Of a stretch of 64,000 nucleotides of DNA, positions 1 through 10,185 are shown one piece after another (position 1 is the stretch's first letter; each line of letters opens with the position of its first letter). Source of the stretch: Sarocladium kiliense (lineage: Eukaryota > Ascomycota > Sordariomycetes > Hypocreales > Sarocladiaceae). The DNA lies in assembly GCA_030734395.1 (NCBI GenBank), contig JAUZTG010000048.1:806001-870000 (forward strand), written 5' to 3'. The translations under genes were made by a program, and so were the position numbers. The notes beneath the pieces were generated by a model. That model was not told the origin of the DNA, ran no database searches, and saw only the letters and a list, made by a program, of their open reading frames with translations.

Positions 1-3000
1 ATGAACGACTCATAACTGGGGCACGATATGAATCATGTTTCCAACTTACATAGCCACCACGGATATTAGCCCGTCATATCGGCCTGTCAATCCAAGTAGA
101 GTTCAACGGGCTGCTTTCAATCACCCTTGCAATGTTAGTGGAGAAACACCAGCAAAACTTGCGGTCTGGCAGCCTTATCCGATCTGAGACGTTGCGATTG
201 ACTTGTAGCAAGATAGCGCTACGTACCGAGATCTCCGGTATCAGCACAGAGGCGAGGCTGGTCCTCAAACATCTTCTTTGCTTCTGTGGCAACAACTTGC
301 TGTAGCCATTGCGGGCGTTTGAACCTGCGAGGTGTTTGATGACGTACCCTGCAGGGCTTTGGAGGGAACCCGGAAGTATTTGGATCACACATCCTTGCTG
401 GGCTATGACCCCTGTAGGGCGGCGGATCGCCGGTCGAGAAATGACATACCCCCCTGGTTACTCAGGTGCGAGGCTCACAGCAATCAGTTCTCTATGCGCA
501 CACTTGCGCTTGTGAAGTTACTGCGGTAGCTCCCTGCTCTGATCTCTGCGCACAGTATGCGACAATGCGTCCGCATGCTCATGTAATTGGGCTTGCTGCG
601 TCGTAACGTGGTTCCGCATCGTTCAGTACACATGTGAGCTTTTGTGTGGCTGTGACGGTTTTTGTACGACACGGAGTGGTACCCGCGTGAATATTGCTAG
701 GCTGGATGCAAATACGAAGATGCAGCGACACCGCATGTCGCGTCTGAGAATGGATGGGCGCCTTCCGCTCCCCGTCCCTTGTTCTCCAGCCTCCATCCTG
801 CATCCCAGTCAATCTGGGAAGGACAGAGAGGCTAGGATGAGGGTCAGATGCGGACAAAAGTTCAGATCAACAACAGCAGCGATCTGAGAGTAGCGCGGTT
901 CAAGATCAAGCTGGGGTAATGAACTAATTCACAAGAGGGGCACTTAGTTGAACGGCAGGAGTCCAATGAAGGAGCTCGAGAATGTCCCAAGCTCGGCAGC
1001 CACAGGAAATGGTGCGGAAGCTGATTCAAGACATGCTCAAGCTTGCACACATTCTGCTTGGTGGTCGATGTTAGGCGGAAAGATGGTGTGCTGGCATCAA
1101 GGTCGATGAGTGGTTCGCTGCACAAGACTTGTAGTATTAGCGGGATGAACAAGTGTGTTTCGGATGCACCGCGGCGCTGGAGAAAAGCAAAAAGCCAGGC
1201 GATGGGCGAGGTGCTTGGAGTCTCGTGGACACTCGATATGATTATCCCTGGACCGACTACTCCGGCTTCTGAACCGCGATCGATCACGCGGCACTGGTTC
1301 CTGATGTGGCGAGCTGCAACCCAGCAAAAGAAGGAAAGCGTCTGGGCGACAACTGGGATGGCTGTGGCGTTGCGCCATCGCTAAATGGCATGCTAAAGTA
1401 TCGCAGAAGCACGTTTGGAGCTTGGGCACCGCAGGATAAGGTCTGATGGCTGTGACCTATTTCCAGAAGGGAACCACTTGGCAATATCCCACAAGAGGAT
1501 CGCCCAGGCAAAAGATGAGCTGGCTGGCAAGCTCTGTAATTCTCTCTGGATGGACCTGCAGGATCCAATAGTGGATCTCTTGGCTACCTGAAGCCGAAGT
1601 GCAACACGAGAAATCTAGCTCTTTCTGTGCAGGCTTAGATCCTTGACCTCCTCCGGTGGTCAGTCAACACGAATATCCGGGAAGTCATATCGGAGCTCTG
1701 CGCAAAAGGGATACATATGTCAAACTGCATGGTGGTAAGTACAGCAGAGACCGAGTTTGGGAGGATGGATGCGATTGGGGTTGAAGCTCCCATGTGGCTC
1801 GTCCGTCATTGCAGATCATCCCTCCGCGGAGGTTGCTTGAGTGGTTTGAGGCATCGGTAGCTGCAGTGGAACGGCACGAAAAGGGGTGGTGGGAGGTGGC
1901 GAGGAGGACGAGAGAGCAAGAGGAGGGTGTGCAAAGACTGGAAGCAAACAAGGCAGGGAGGAGGGTTGCATCGCGGATTGGTGGGCTCTGACGACTCTGT
2001 GGCGGCGAGGGGAAGACGTCGAAGCCCAAGGAGAACAACAGGCGTGGGCCAGTGGTTACAGTGCGTGCAGCGGGTTAGGCGTCGAGACATGCAGCCCAAG
2101 TCGCAAAACGCAGCGTCTTGCGGCAGAAAGAACCTCCGATCCGGGTACTGCCGAGTTTCTTGTGTGGCTGGGGCTGTGGCGGCCCATTTAATTGCTCTGC
2201 TCGAACGTCGTGGTCCCCCTCGACCATTGCCCTCCCTCTGTCTGTTCCTCTCCTTGCTTCTGTCGTTGGCGCGTCGCTACGACGCAGTCCGTCAGCCTTC
2301 GTCGGAGCCCGAGACCCTACCACATGCTGGCCCAAATAGACACATGCACCATTGACAAAGCAGCCCTTTCCAAAGGAGCGGTCACGACACGATGGAATTT
2401 GCCGCCAGCTAAGAGCCACCCACCCCTGTTTCGCTAACACCACGGGACGGGCCAAGTGGAATGCCCTTCTGCTGGTGGCACTCCTTGCCTGTAGCGCGTC
2501 CACTATCGCCGCCACTTATAGCAACAGGACTGGCTGGGAGGGGAAGTACCGTAATTAGCGACGGCTTAGCGGTGGTCAGGGTGGCCCCCAGCCCCAGTGC
2601 ACGACGTAAGTCCTGGGTAGAAGTGTTTGCTTCAGTTGCTAGTATGTAGACACCACTGCTGAAACAACCTGCTTGCCAGTGGGGAGCACGAGTCTCTCAG
2701 AGGGCCAGGGTGCCTGAAAGAGAGCATCATCAGGTTGCGCCGGGACAAGCCGCCCCACGCTGCTCGGCTCGCGCTGCCCAGTGTCCCACTCGTGCTGCAT
2801 CATCCACTGTAGGTACGAGCTGCACCCACTGCCGCCCCGGCCCTTCAAAGACGACTCGTAGCCCAGCCCACCTCCCACGCTTTGACCCTCCCACACACTC
2901 TCACTGTCCAACTGCGTCTTTCTTCCTCCACCAAAAGGCGACAAGTCTGCCAGCACTCACACCTACCACGACGACCTCGTTCTCTTCCATACAAACCGCC

Positions 3001-3523
3001 ACTTCTCGCTGCCAATTATCTCGACGGCTAGCCTCATTCTTTTGATTCTGCATATTCTACGGTGCCAGATCCCTTCGCAAGCACTTCTTTCCACCCCTTG
3101 CTGGGCTTCATCGATTCTCCATTCTTTGCTTCGCAAGCCACCGCCCTTCACCTCCAGCTCCCAGATCGTCTTGTCTCAGGAACCGATCGCCCTACAGAAA
3201 CTGCATACCGAGTCTCCCACCACGCCCTCGAAAATACTTGAACGCGACCCCGACGCATCGAGTTCCCCGACTTGCGCTCCATTCACACCTGACGCGACGG
3301 CTTTCGCATTTCCGCCACCTGCACTTTGCCAACCCAAGTTTTCAACTCCCAACGCCGCTTGGATGCTCGTTCGATACCTGCGCTCCTCGTAAAACACCTG
3401 ACCACCTCGACCATGTTGCTCGACACCACTGCGGACCTTGACAGATTGATTCGATCACTTGCGACGACACAGGCCGCGCGGCTTTGAGACGCCACTGTCG
3501 GCCAGCGCATCGCGTAACGGACC
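1..3523. other. Long gene-poor stretch; 5' leader of next gene at its right end
   Basis: No reading frame here looks like a real protein: all are short, overlap on both strands and show no recognisable motif. From about 2,880 to 3,520 the + strand becomes strongly pyrimidine-rich with many short C/T runs, which is typical of the core promoter and 5' leader of highly expressed filamentous-fungal genes, so this part probably belongs to the gene starting at 3,524. The left 2.5 kb holds nothing I can name. Confidence 0.5.
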
Positions 3524-6085
3524 ATGGCCCTTTGGCCTTTCCGGCGCAAAAGCGCCAGGAAGCGCCCTCGGAGCGGAGCCGCTCTCTCTGATGCCGATGG
3601 TCCTCCACCGAGGGCCATGACCGACGGCGCCGTTGCTCGAGCAGGCTCCTTAAAGAAGCAACGAACTGAGCCAGCCAGATTACAGCGTCGAGCGAGAACA
3701 CACAGCTTTTCGCCCGATCGACAGGAAGTGCTCCAAGTCGACCGGGATGCTCGTGCGCAGCGCCAACAAAGGGATGGACCAGAAGATTTTCAGGCGGTAT
3801 GGGACCGCACACCGACCTTGCACCACGGAAAGAATGGAGGGCGAAATCCAAGCAGAAGGAAGAGTAGTAAACGGAGAAGGAAAGATCCAAACAGAGAGGC
3901 TGAGATCAAAGCGATGTCCAACTTCATGCCGGTCCGGCCTGCCACCGACTCTATAACAGCTGGCCGGCCCATGAGGAAAGAAAGCCATCGTGCGAAATCC
4001 AATGCTATCGACAGGTCTTGGGATAACCACCCTAAATCGGATATTTCATTACCAATTCCGGAGTCAATTCACTCCAGTATGTCGTCAGATTCCGAGTTTG
4101 GCTCATTCAGAGTATCAGCTCTAGATGCACTTGCACCGAGGCCGACGTTGAGATACGCCCCAGGGACTCGATGGCCTGCCGCCAGAGCATCGGCTCCGGC
4201 CCGGACTGCCTCTCAGAAGAAGACCTTAGCTGAGCGAGGACCAATTCCAGAGGAGACACTGCGGGCACACAAGCGCATCGACGACTTGGCTGATGATCTG
4301 GATGCTCGTGATCTCAGAGAACTCATGGAACGAGATACTCGGAGACGTCAAAAGCAGCGCCAGCGCGAACAACAGCGCATGGAGGAGCGCCTTTCGCGCC
4401 GAGCTCAAAAGCAAATGGCCGAAGACGCAGAGGCAAAGAAGTCCGGAACTCCGCCGCCCGAAAACCTAGAGCGCGGAGTTCTTGGTCGTGAGCTGGTTGG
4501 GCTTGGCATCGAACCTGCTTCTGCCGTTGTGACCTCATCAAGAATTCGCGACTCCGGCGGCTCTGAGTCGATGCCAGATGCTGAGCCAAGTGATGACAGC
4601 CAACAAGCCAGACCGAATGCGCTGGATACGTTCCATCGGACGGACACTTCCCCAATGGAGGAAGATGTGCCTGAAGCGTCCCCGGCAACTGATGCGGTGA
4701 CGAAAGATGAGGCAACTCACGCTCCTCAGCCTGAAGCATTGGACGCAAGCCGCACATCGCCCATCGCTGAGCGTGAAGAACGAGTTGCGTCTCTTCCGTC
4801 CGGCTCTGTGTTCGCCGGTCTTCTCCGGAGAAATAAATCTCGATCTAAGTCAACACTTGGTTCAGATCGTGAGAAGACAGCCACACCCCCTTTCGCAAAG
4901 TCCGATGAGGATGATAAGATGCGAAAGAATTCCGAAACCAGTACGACCCGGCCAGGTCGGTTCTCGCTTTCGTCACTCCTCCGCAGAGGCAAGAACAGGC
5001 GAGGATCGAGCGGCCATCCATCATTCTCGAACACCTCTCGCGAAGAGATGCAAGCTGTAGCTTATGCACAAGCGCAAGCACAGCAACATACTCACGGACA
5101 GCAGTCGCAAGAACAGCTGCAGCCACAGAATATGTCACATGTACAAGCTCTCGCTCAAGCCCAGGCTCTCGCAAAGCTGGAGGGGAAAGAAGTGCCCACA
5201 TCACTGGGTCCTCCGCCTACTAGATATGTTGCGAAGAGCAGTGCGGTACCAAAGAGAACCCGCTCGCGCTTTAAAGAAGACCTGCCAGACTTCCCGATTT
5301 CACCACCGGCATCTCGCGTACAGTCACCGGAAGCAGAGCTACCACTACCCTCTGTCACGGAGCAAACCCGTGAGACAGCAACCCAGCCAGTGCCAATTCC
5401 CGCTGCCCGTTACGATACACCCAACTCCGGCCATCGATCGGTGGAGGCAATGCGCATGACACCTACATCACCTGAACCGCATCAGTCAATCTCACTGGCA
5501 TCGATCGATTCTGAGGGCTCCTGGCTGTCAGGCCGTGTGAACCCTCGCCGGGCGTCAGCGATGCGTGACAGCCTTGCTCACTCAAGTCGACGTGAGCCCA
5601 TGCACTCGAGCGACTCTCCAACGAACAGCACGCAAGAAGACCTCGCCATTATGGAAGACGAGTATCTTTCGCGGTTGACGCCGTCAGCCGAGCGCAACTC
5701 CCTCGTGAAGTCCCTTAGCCAACGCTCAGGCGATGGCCGACCCAGCAGCGATGAGGAGGACTTCCTCGACGACTCGGATCTAAGGTGGGGAACTGTTCCC
5801 GGCTCACAGCCTCACGTCGTCGACCGAGAGACGATGCGCAGCCGTCAGGGCATGCTCAACCTCGTTGGCGGCGATGACGATGAGCAGACCTCGCCGGACT
5901 CTCCTTCTTCCCGAGTGGAAGAGAAGGCAGACCTCGGACGCGCTAGAAGCGTGGACCTTGCAAGCCGCGGCCACGCCCGCAACTTCAGCGCTGGAAGCGC
6001 GAAGCTGCTCGAAATCCACCCCCGCAGCTCCGTTGACGGAAAGACTGCATTCAAGGATCGCCGGGCCAGCGAGCCTCTGATTTGA
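3524..6085 (+). CDS. Conserved-looking disordered protein of unknown function, 853 aa
   Basis: A single uninterrupted reading frame, unusual in a window where most genes have introns. I do not recognise the family. The N-terminus (residues 1-40) is rich in Arg/Lys and opens with the short hydrophobic stretch MALWPF. Residues about 240-310 are a highly charged, probably helical segment with many Arg, Gln and Glu (coiled-coil-like). About residues 505-550 are Gln/Ala-rich. Most of the rest is Ser, Pro, Glu and Arg rich with many Ser-Pro and Thr-Pro pairs and RRxS-type sites, suggesting a phosphorylated, intrinsically disordered protein. A short Lys/Arg patch recurs in the form FSLSSLLRRGK / FAGLLRRNKSRSKS (about 425 and 485), possibly a repeated binding or nuclear-targeting motif. 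The ATG lies in a good fungal context (ACCATGG) after a pyrimidine-rich leader. No catalytic domain is visible. Confidence 0.8.
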   Translation: MALWPFRRKSARKRPRSGAALSDADGPPPRAMTDGAVARAGSLKKQRTEPARLQRRARTHSFSPDRQEVLQVDRDARAQRQQRDGPEDFQAVWDRTPTLHHGKNGGRNPSRRKSSKRRRKDPNREAEIKAMSNFMPVRPATDSITAGRPMRKESHRAKSNAIDRSWDNHPKSDISLPIPESIHSSMSSDSEFGSFRVSALDALAPRPTLRYAPGTRWPAARASAPARTASQKKTLAERGPIPEETLRAHKRIDDLADDLDARDLRELMERDTRRRQKQRQREQQRMEERLSRRAQKQMAEDAEAKKSGTPPPENLERGVLGRELVGLGIEPASAVVTSSRIRDSGGSESMPDAEPSDDSQQARPNALDTFHRTDTSPMEEDVPEASPATDAVTKDEATHAPQPEALDASRTSPIAEREERVASLPSGSVFAGLLRRNKSRSKSTLGSDREKTATPPFAKSDEDDKMRKNSETSTTRPGRFSLSSLLRRGKNRRGSSGHPSFSNTSREEMQAVAYAQAQAQQHTHGQQSQEQLQPQNMSHVQALAQAQALAKLEGKEVPTSLGPPPTRYVAKSSAVPKRTRSRFKEDLPDFPISPPASRVQSPEAELPLPSVTEQTRETATQPVPIPAARYDTPNSGHRSVEAMRMTPTSPEPHQSISLASIDSEGSWLSGRVNPRRASAMRDSLAHSSRREPMHSSDSPTNSTQEDLAIMEDEYLSRLTPSAERNSLVKSLSQRSGDGRPSSDEEDFLDDSDLRWGTVPGSQPHVVDRETMRSRQGMLNLVGGDDDEQTSPDSPSSRVEEKADLGRARSVDLASRGHARNFSAGSAKLLEIHPRSSVDGKTAFKDRRASEPLI

Positions 6086-7346
6086 TGCTGAATTGACCGA
6101 GTTAGTAAACCGAAGATGAGCTGATCCCACCACCCGCGACGTCGACGCCCTTCGACACCCATTTTCCCTAAGCTGTCAACTGTCTGAACTGACCCGAGTC
6201 ATTCCTTTCAAATGTTTCCTTACGAAATATCGAATCCAAACAAAAAAACACTTGCAAACGACAAAAGCCTCTTAAAAACACACCTAAAACAAAACTAGCG
6301 AAACACTTGGGAATTCGCTCATCTTCGGTCACTCAGAATCATTCTCATCATCAGGGCAACTGGTAGCAGTTCATACCAGCGGCAAAATATCTTTTTTTCT
6401 CAGCATCGTTGTACGATATGAAGGAGCAGGGCTTGCCTTTCCCCTTGTTTTCTACTTCTGGAGTTCAGCTTCTTCGACGCAAACGATACTTTGATACCCC
6501 CCCACAGATCATGTTATTTTAAACTTTCTATCCTTTTGAACCCCCCCATGCCCGATTGATACACCTCAGTGGTTATTCTTTTAGGTGGGTGGGTTGGCAT
6601 AGGACTTGGGAAAGCGTGGGAATTTAGGAATGGAAAGGCTAGGTGGAGGCTATTGATTTATGCGGAGCTGTAGTGTAGGCTTTTGAGCCAGAATAAACGT
6701 TTCTATTCGAATACTGGGAAGAAAATGCTTATGCCCAGTAACACACTTTGAAGCAAACCCAGACGGCCCAGACGGCTGACACTTTGAAGCTAAAGCAAAG
6801 GGAAGCTCATACGCCGGATGAGTTAGATGTGTTGAAGAAAGCGTCTTGGGCCATAGGCTGGCCTTCGGGGACATCGTTCTGGTTCTTTATTGCGGTGTGT
6901 CTCTTGTGCTATCTCACGCACGATAATGCTACATACTGCGTAAAGCAAACGAATGACTCAGGGTTTTGCGACATGAGACGAACTCAGTAGGAGGGGCAGA
7001 AGATGAGATGAAGAGCAAAAAAGCTCAACATCAGTCAGGAAGATATTCGCACTCCGTAGCTGAGGTTCGATTTGCCGTCACCACCTGATGTTTGTCATAG
7101 CAGTGGACGGACGGTAGTTCGGCGCGATCTCGGAATTCATCCCGCGCCAATGCTTAACAATCTTCAAGACCAAGCGAACAAGCTTCCGAACCCCAGCTTC
7201 GTACTCTTTTAACATCCACGACCACTTTCAACGAACCAGATCGAGTCGAACCACGCCCTTCGACCGATAGAATACCACACCGAACGGCTCTTGCGCCCGC
7301 ATTGACGACGAAAAGCATCAAGCTCCGGTACACAGAACACAGCAAC
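6086..7346. other. Intergenic region, 1.26 kb
   Basis: The first half is A/T-rich with A-runs and T-runs, as expected for the 3' untranslated region of the preceding gene. The right 250 bases lead into the thioredoxin gene. The short frames present have no recognisable motif. Confidence 0.5.
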
Positions 7347-7921
7347 ATGTCAGCTGCTCGCGCATTCCGTTCAGCAACAGGCCTCCGGGCACGAGCTGCA
7401 TTCGGCGCACAGAGGACCTTCTCGACTAGCCCTGCGAGGCTTGTTGTTCACGACGTTAAGAGGTGAGCAGGTGGTTACATGGGCGGATTCAAGGACCTCT
7501 GTGGTGCCGAGCACCGAGCTGACGCTTCGTGAACAGCAAGGAGGAGTTCGCCGAGGCATTGAAGAAGCCAGTTGTCCTTCTCGATTGTTTTGCGACCTGG
7601 TGCGGTCCCTGCAAGGCAATCTCTCCGATCCTTGAACGGTAAGATCCTCTGCTTTTCCTTCAATGATGCTATACGATCTCGCCCGCGGACCCAGGTGGCT
7701 AACGAAATGTCATCCACAGCCTCTCCAACGAGGACGCAAACAAGGGCGTGCACTTCATCAAGATCGATGTCGACGAGCTCCCTGAGCTAAGCGCTGAGCT
7801 GGGAATCCGAGCGATGCCGACATTTATGTTCTTCAAGGATGGAGAGAAGGCGAAGGAGCTGGTTGGTGCGGACCCGAATACGCTGAACAAGCTTATTCAA
7901 GCATACAGGCCATCGGCATAA
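7347..7921 (+). CDS. Mitochondrial-type thioredoxin, 139 aa
   Basis: Model: exons 7347-7462, 7537-7638, 7720-7921, both introns GT-AG with consistent phase. The product has an N-terminal presequence of about 30 residues rich in Ala, Arg and Ser with almost no acidic residues and an RTFSTSPAR-like cleavage region, followed by one thioredoxin fold. The redox motif WCGPC is encoded in exon 2 after LLDCFATWCGPCKAISPIL, and the cis-Pro loop appears as IRAMPTFMFFKDGEK in exon 3. Thioredoxins of this type reduce protein disulfides using electrons from thioredoxin reductase; the presequence points to the mitochondrial matrix, as for yeast Trx3. The length is right for one mature domain of about 105 residues plus a presequence. 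It converges on the guanine deaminase gene 220 bp downstream. Confidence 0.95.
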
Positions 7922-8141
7922 AGCCCTCTACAAGGCGGATGGCATGACTGGTTTACAGGAGAGATTGTACGAGTGATGAGTACCGGTGCGGCTTGGATAT
8001 ACGTCCAACCTGGGTTCTCTTGCAGCGACCGTTGGAGTCCCATGATCGGCTGCGATGCATGCGCATATACTGTATAGAGATGCTATAAATGCTGATAGAG
8101 TATCTTACCGCAAACCAAAAGGCCTCCTTGGTGTAGGCGAC

Positions 8142-9506
8142 TCAACTGTGAGCACCCGCGACCCGGCGACCGTTCACGTAGACATGAGCGATGTTGCGGT
8201 CATCACCCGTCATTATGAACTTCTCAAACACAGTCCTTAACGAATCCCCTTCCTCCCGCGGCGTCATAGCAGACTTCAAACCCGTAGTCGTCGACACCCA
8301 AGCAGCATCAAACTTCTTCCCAACCTCAAAATTGCCAATCTGGTCCTGCAGAGACATCACACTCGCACCACCCAAGGTTGCGAGGTAGAACGCTTCTTCG
8401 ATCTGCAAACCCTTGTCTGTTCCTTCAGACATGACCTCTCGAGCATTCGAGGCAATCATAGCTTGCCGGATGACTGCTAGCATTTGCGATGCCCATCCAC
8501 CGCCGCTGTCGGTCCCAAGACCGACCTTGATGCCGCGTCTGAGGAAGTCTCGCACAGGTGCGGCCATGAAGCCTCCTCCGACGGTCATGTTTGCGATGGG
8601 ACAGTGTGCGACGCCGCATTCAAGGTCTTTGACCCTTTCCTTGTCGTAGTCTGTCATTATGGTGCAATGTGCCAGGACAGATCTGGAGCTTAGGAGACCA
8701 AAGCTATCGTAGAGGTCTGCCTCGCTCTTCGCAGCCAACTCCGGGAACAGTTCCCTTGTTGCCTTGATCTCCTGCTCAGCTTCGTTGAAGTGAGTTTGCA
8801 TTGTCAGACTCTGATCCGCTTTCATCATCTCGCCCAGGCCTTCTAGCAGGTCTGGCGTGCAGCAGATGGCGAATCGGGGAGTGAGAATCGGCTTGACCAG
8901 GGCATGGCTTGCATCGCCACAACCTGGCAACTGCCGGATATGCTTGATGCAGTCTTCCGTCTCCTTCAGAGAATCTTGGGCGGTTTTCTCGCATATGTAC
9001 TCGGGCGCATTGCGATCCATGTTACATTTGCCAACAAACGCACGCTGGCCCTTCTCAAGGCAGATCTCAGCTAGGATACGTGTCGCCTCAGCATGGCGTG
9101 AGCTGTAGTATGATGCGGTAGTGATGCCTTGCCGCAAGAAATCGGCGACGGTGTTCTCATATGTCTTTCGAGCATACGCTGCGTCGGCGAATCGAGCCTC
9201 AATGGGAAATGTGACTTGGTCCAGCCAGTCGAGAATGTGAAGACCCTGGCCTAAGCCGCGCATGGGCCACTGTGGTGCATGATTGTGCGTGTCAACAAAG
9301 CCTGGGATCATGAAGTCTCCTGGGGGGATCTTGAAGGTCTCGGAGCTGTCCGTGGTAGGCACTTGAGCATCGTTGGCATCGCCATGGTTGCTGAAGGAGA
9401 TGATAGTGCCGCTGCTGTCGACTACGAGGGTCGCGTCTTCGAGTATCTCCAGCTCATTAAGGCTCTTGGAATGGATGAAAGTCCCGCGGAAGATCTTCGT
9501 CGCCAT
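8142..9506 (-). CDS. GUD1: Guanine deaminase, 454 aa
   Basis: Intronless. An amidohydrolase-superfamily enzyme that converts guanine to xanthine and ammonia in purine salvage and catabolism (cytosolic). The metal-binding signature PGFVDTHNHAPQ sits near residue 70, followed by the guanine-deaminase-specific WPMRGLG and LDWLDQVTFPIEARF. Further ligands are visible in LTMQTHFNEAEQE (about 240), SVLAHCTIM (about 280) and the C-terminal metal-binding LGTDSGGG (about 335). The length matches the family. Start ATG at 9506 immediately precedes the conserved beta-strand KIFRGTFIH. It is transcribed divergently from a Zn2Cys6 regulator across 679 bp that hold a CGG-N7-CGG element, so it may be controlled by that regulator. 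No peroxisomal or mitochondrial signal is visible. Confidence 0.95.
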   Translation of the reverse strand: MATKIFRGTFIHSKSLNELEILEDATLVVDSSGTIISFSNHGDANDAQVPTTDSSETFKIPPGDFMIPGFVDTHNHAPQWPMRGLGQGLHILDWLDQVTFPIEARFADAAYARKTYENTVADFLRQGITTASYYSSRHAEATRILAEICLEKGQRAFVGKCNMDRNAPEYICEKTAQDSLKETEDCIKHIRQLPGCGDASHALVKPILTPRFAICCTPDLLEGLGEMMKADQSLTMQTHFNEAEQEIKATRELFPELAAKSEADLYDSFGLLSSRSVLAHCTIMTDYDKERVKDLECGVAHCPIANMTVGGGFMAAPVRDFLRRGIKVGLGTDSGGGWASQMLAVIRQAMIASNAREVMSEGTDKGLQIEEAFYLATLGGASVMSLQDQIGNFEVGKKFDAAWVSTTTGLKSAMTPREEGDSLRTVFEKFIMTGDDRNIAHVYVNGRRVAGAHS

Positions 9507-10185
9507 TTTTGTGCGGATGATGCAAAGTAGAGCCTGATTTGGTCTGGAGTATAACAGGCGACTGCACGGGCACGAGGAGGGGTTCCTGGTACCTTAGTGC
9601 TTCGTTATCAGGCAGAGTCATTGGTGAGACTCAGGTAGTCACGGAATCTAAAATCTCACAGAACGAAAATACGCAGACGTGTCTGTGCTTGCTCACACAA
9701 AGGCGACGCTTGTCATGCAATGACAAACTCAACTTCGGCTGTCGATTAACAGAGCATCATATTCGATCTCGGGCGAGTTCGGCTAAGATATGTGCTTGGG
9801 GACGGGGCGACGGCATCCGCAGTCAATGGACTTCGTTAAGGCCTAGAACGTCAAAATTGTGGACTCAACCTCTTCATACTCATACTTCTGCGAGTCTTTC
9901 CAACAACAAGAGCAATGTTCAGAGTGGAACAGGCCTCTGCGTCTGGAAGCTCTTCTCTGCTGATGTACATGGGATTCCATCCGACGATGAAGCTAGCCAG
10001 GCGCTGGCGTCGGCATTCGGGGCGAAAGTGGGCACGACTTAGTGCTATCTAATCGGGTCTCATGGATTGGATGGCTACGGCAAGCTTGGTCACTCACGTT
10101 GCTCGAGGTACAGGAAGACGTCGTCTTTGCTCCTACAAGCGGTGCCTAAGATTCGGGCACCTGGTCCCTCGTGGACCCCAACAGC
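9507..10185. other. Divergent promoter region, guanine deaminase / Zn2Cys6 regulator
   Basis: 679 bp between two ATGs facing away from each other. No convincing gene. It contains the CGG-N7-CGG element listed separately at 9770-9782. Confidence 0.6.
9770..9782 (+). promoter_or_regulatory. CGG-N7-CGG element, candidate Zn2Cys6 binding site
   Basis: Sequence CGGGCGAGTTCGG: two CGG triplets in direct orientation separated by seven bases. A one-mismatch copy occurs at 13861-13873 in the other divergent promoter of the same gene block. CGG triplets are the standard half-sites of Zn2Cys6 regulators, and such a regulator is encoded next to this element. Binding is inferred, not shown. Confidence 0.5.

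Noticed and set aside
3342..3890. 182-codon frame on the minus strand
   Set aside because: Antisense to the start of the 853-residue gene and its leader; no motif.
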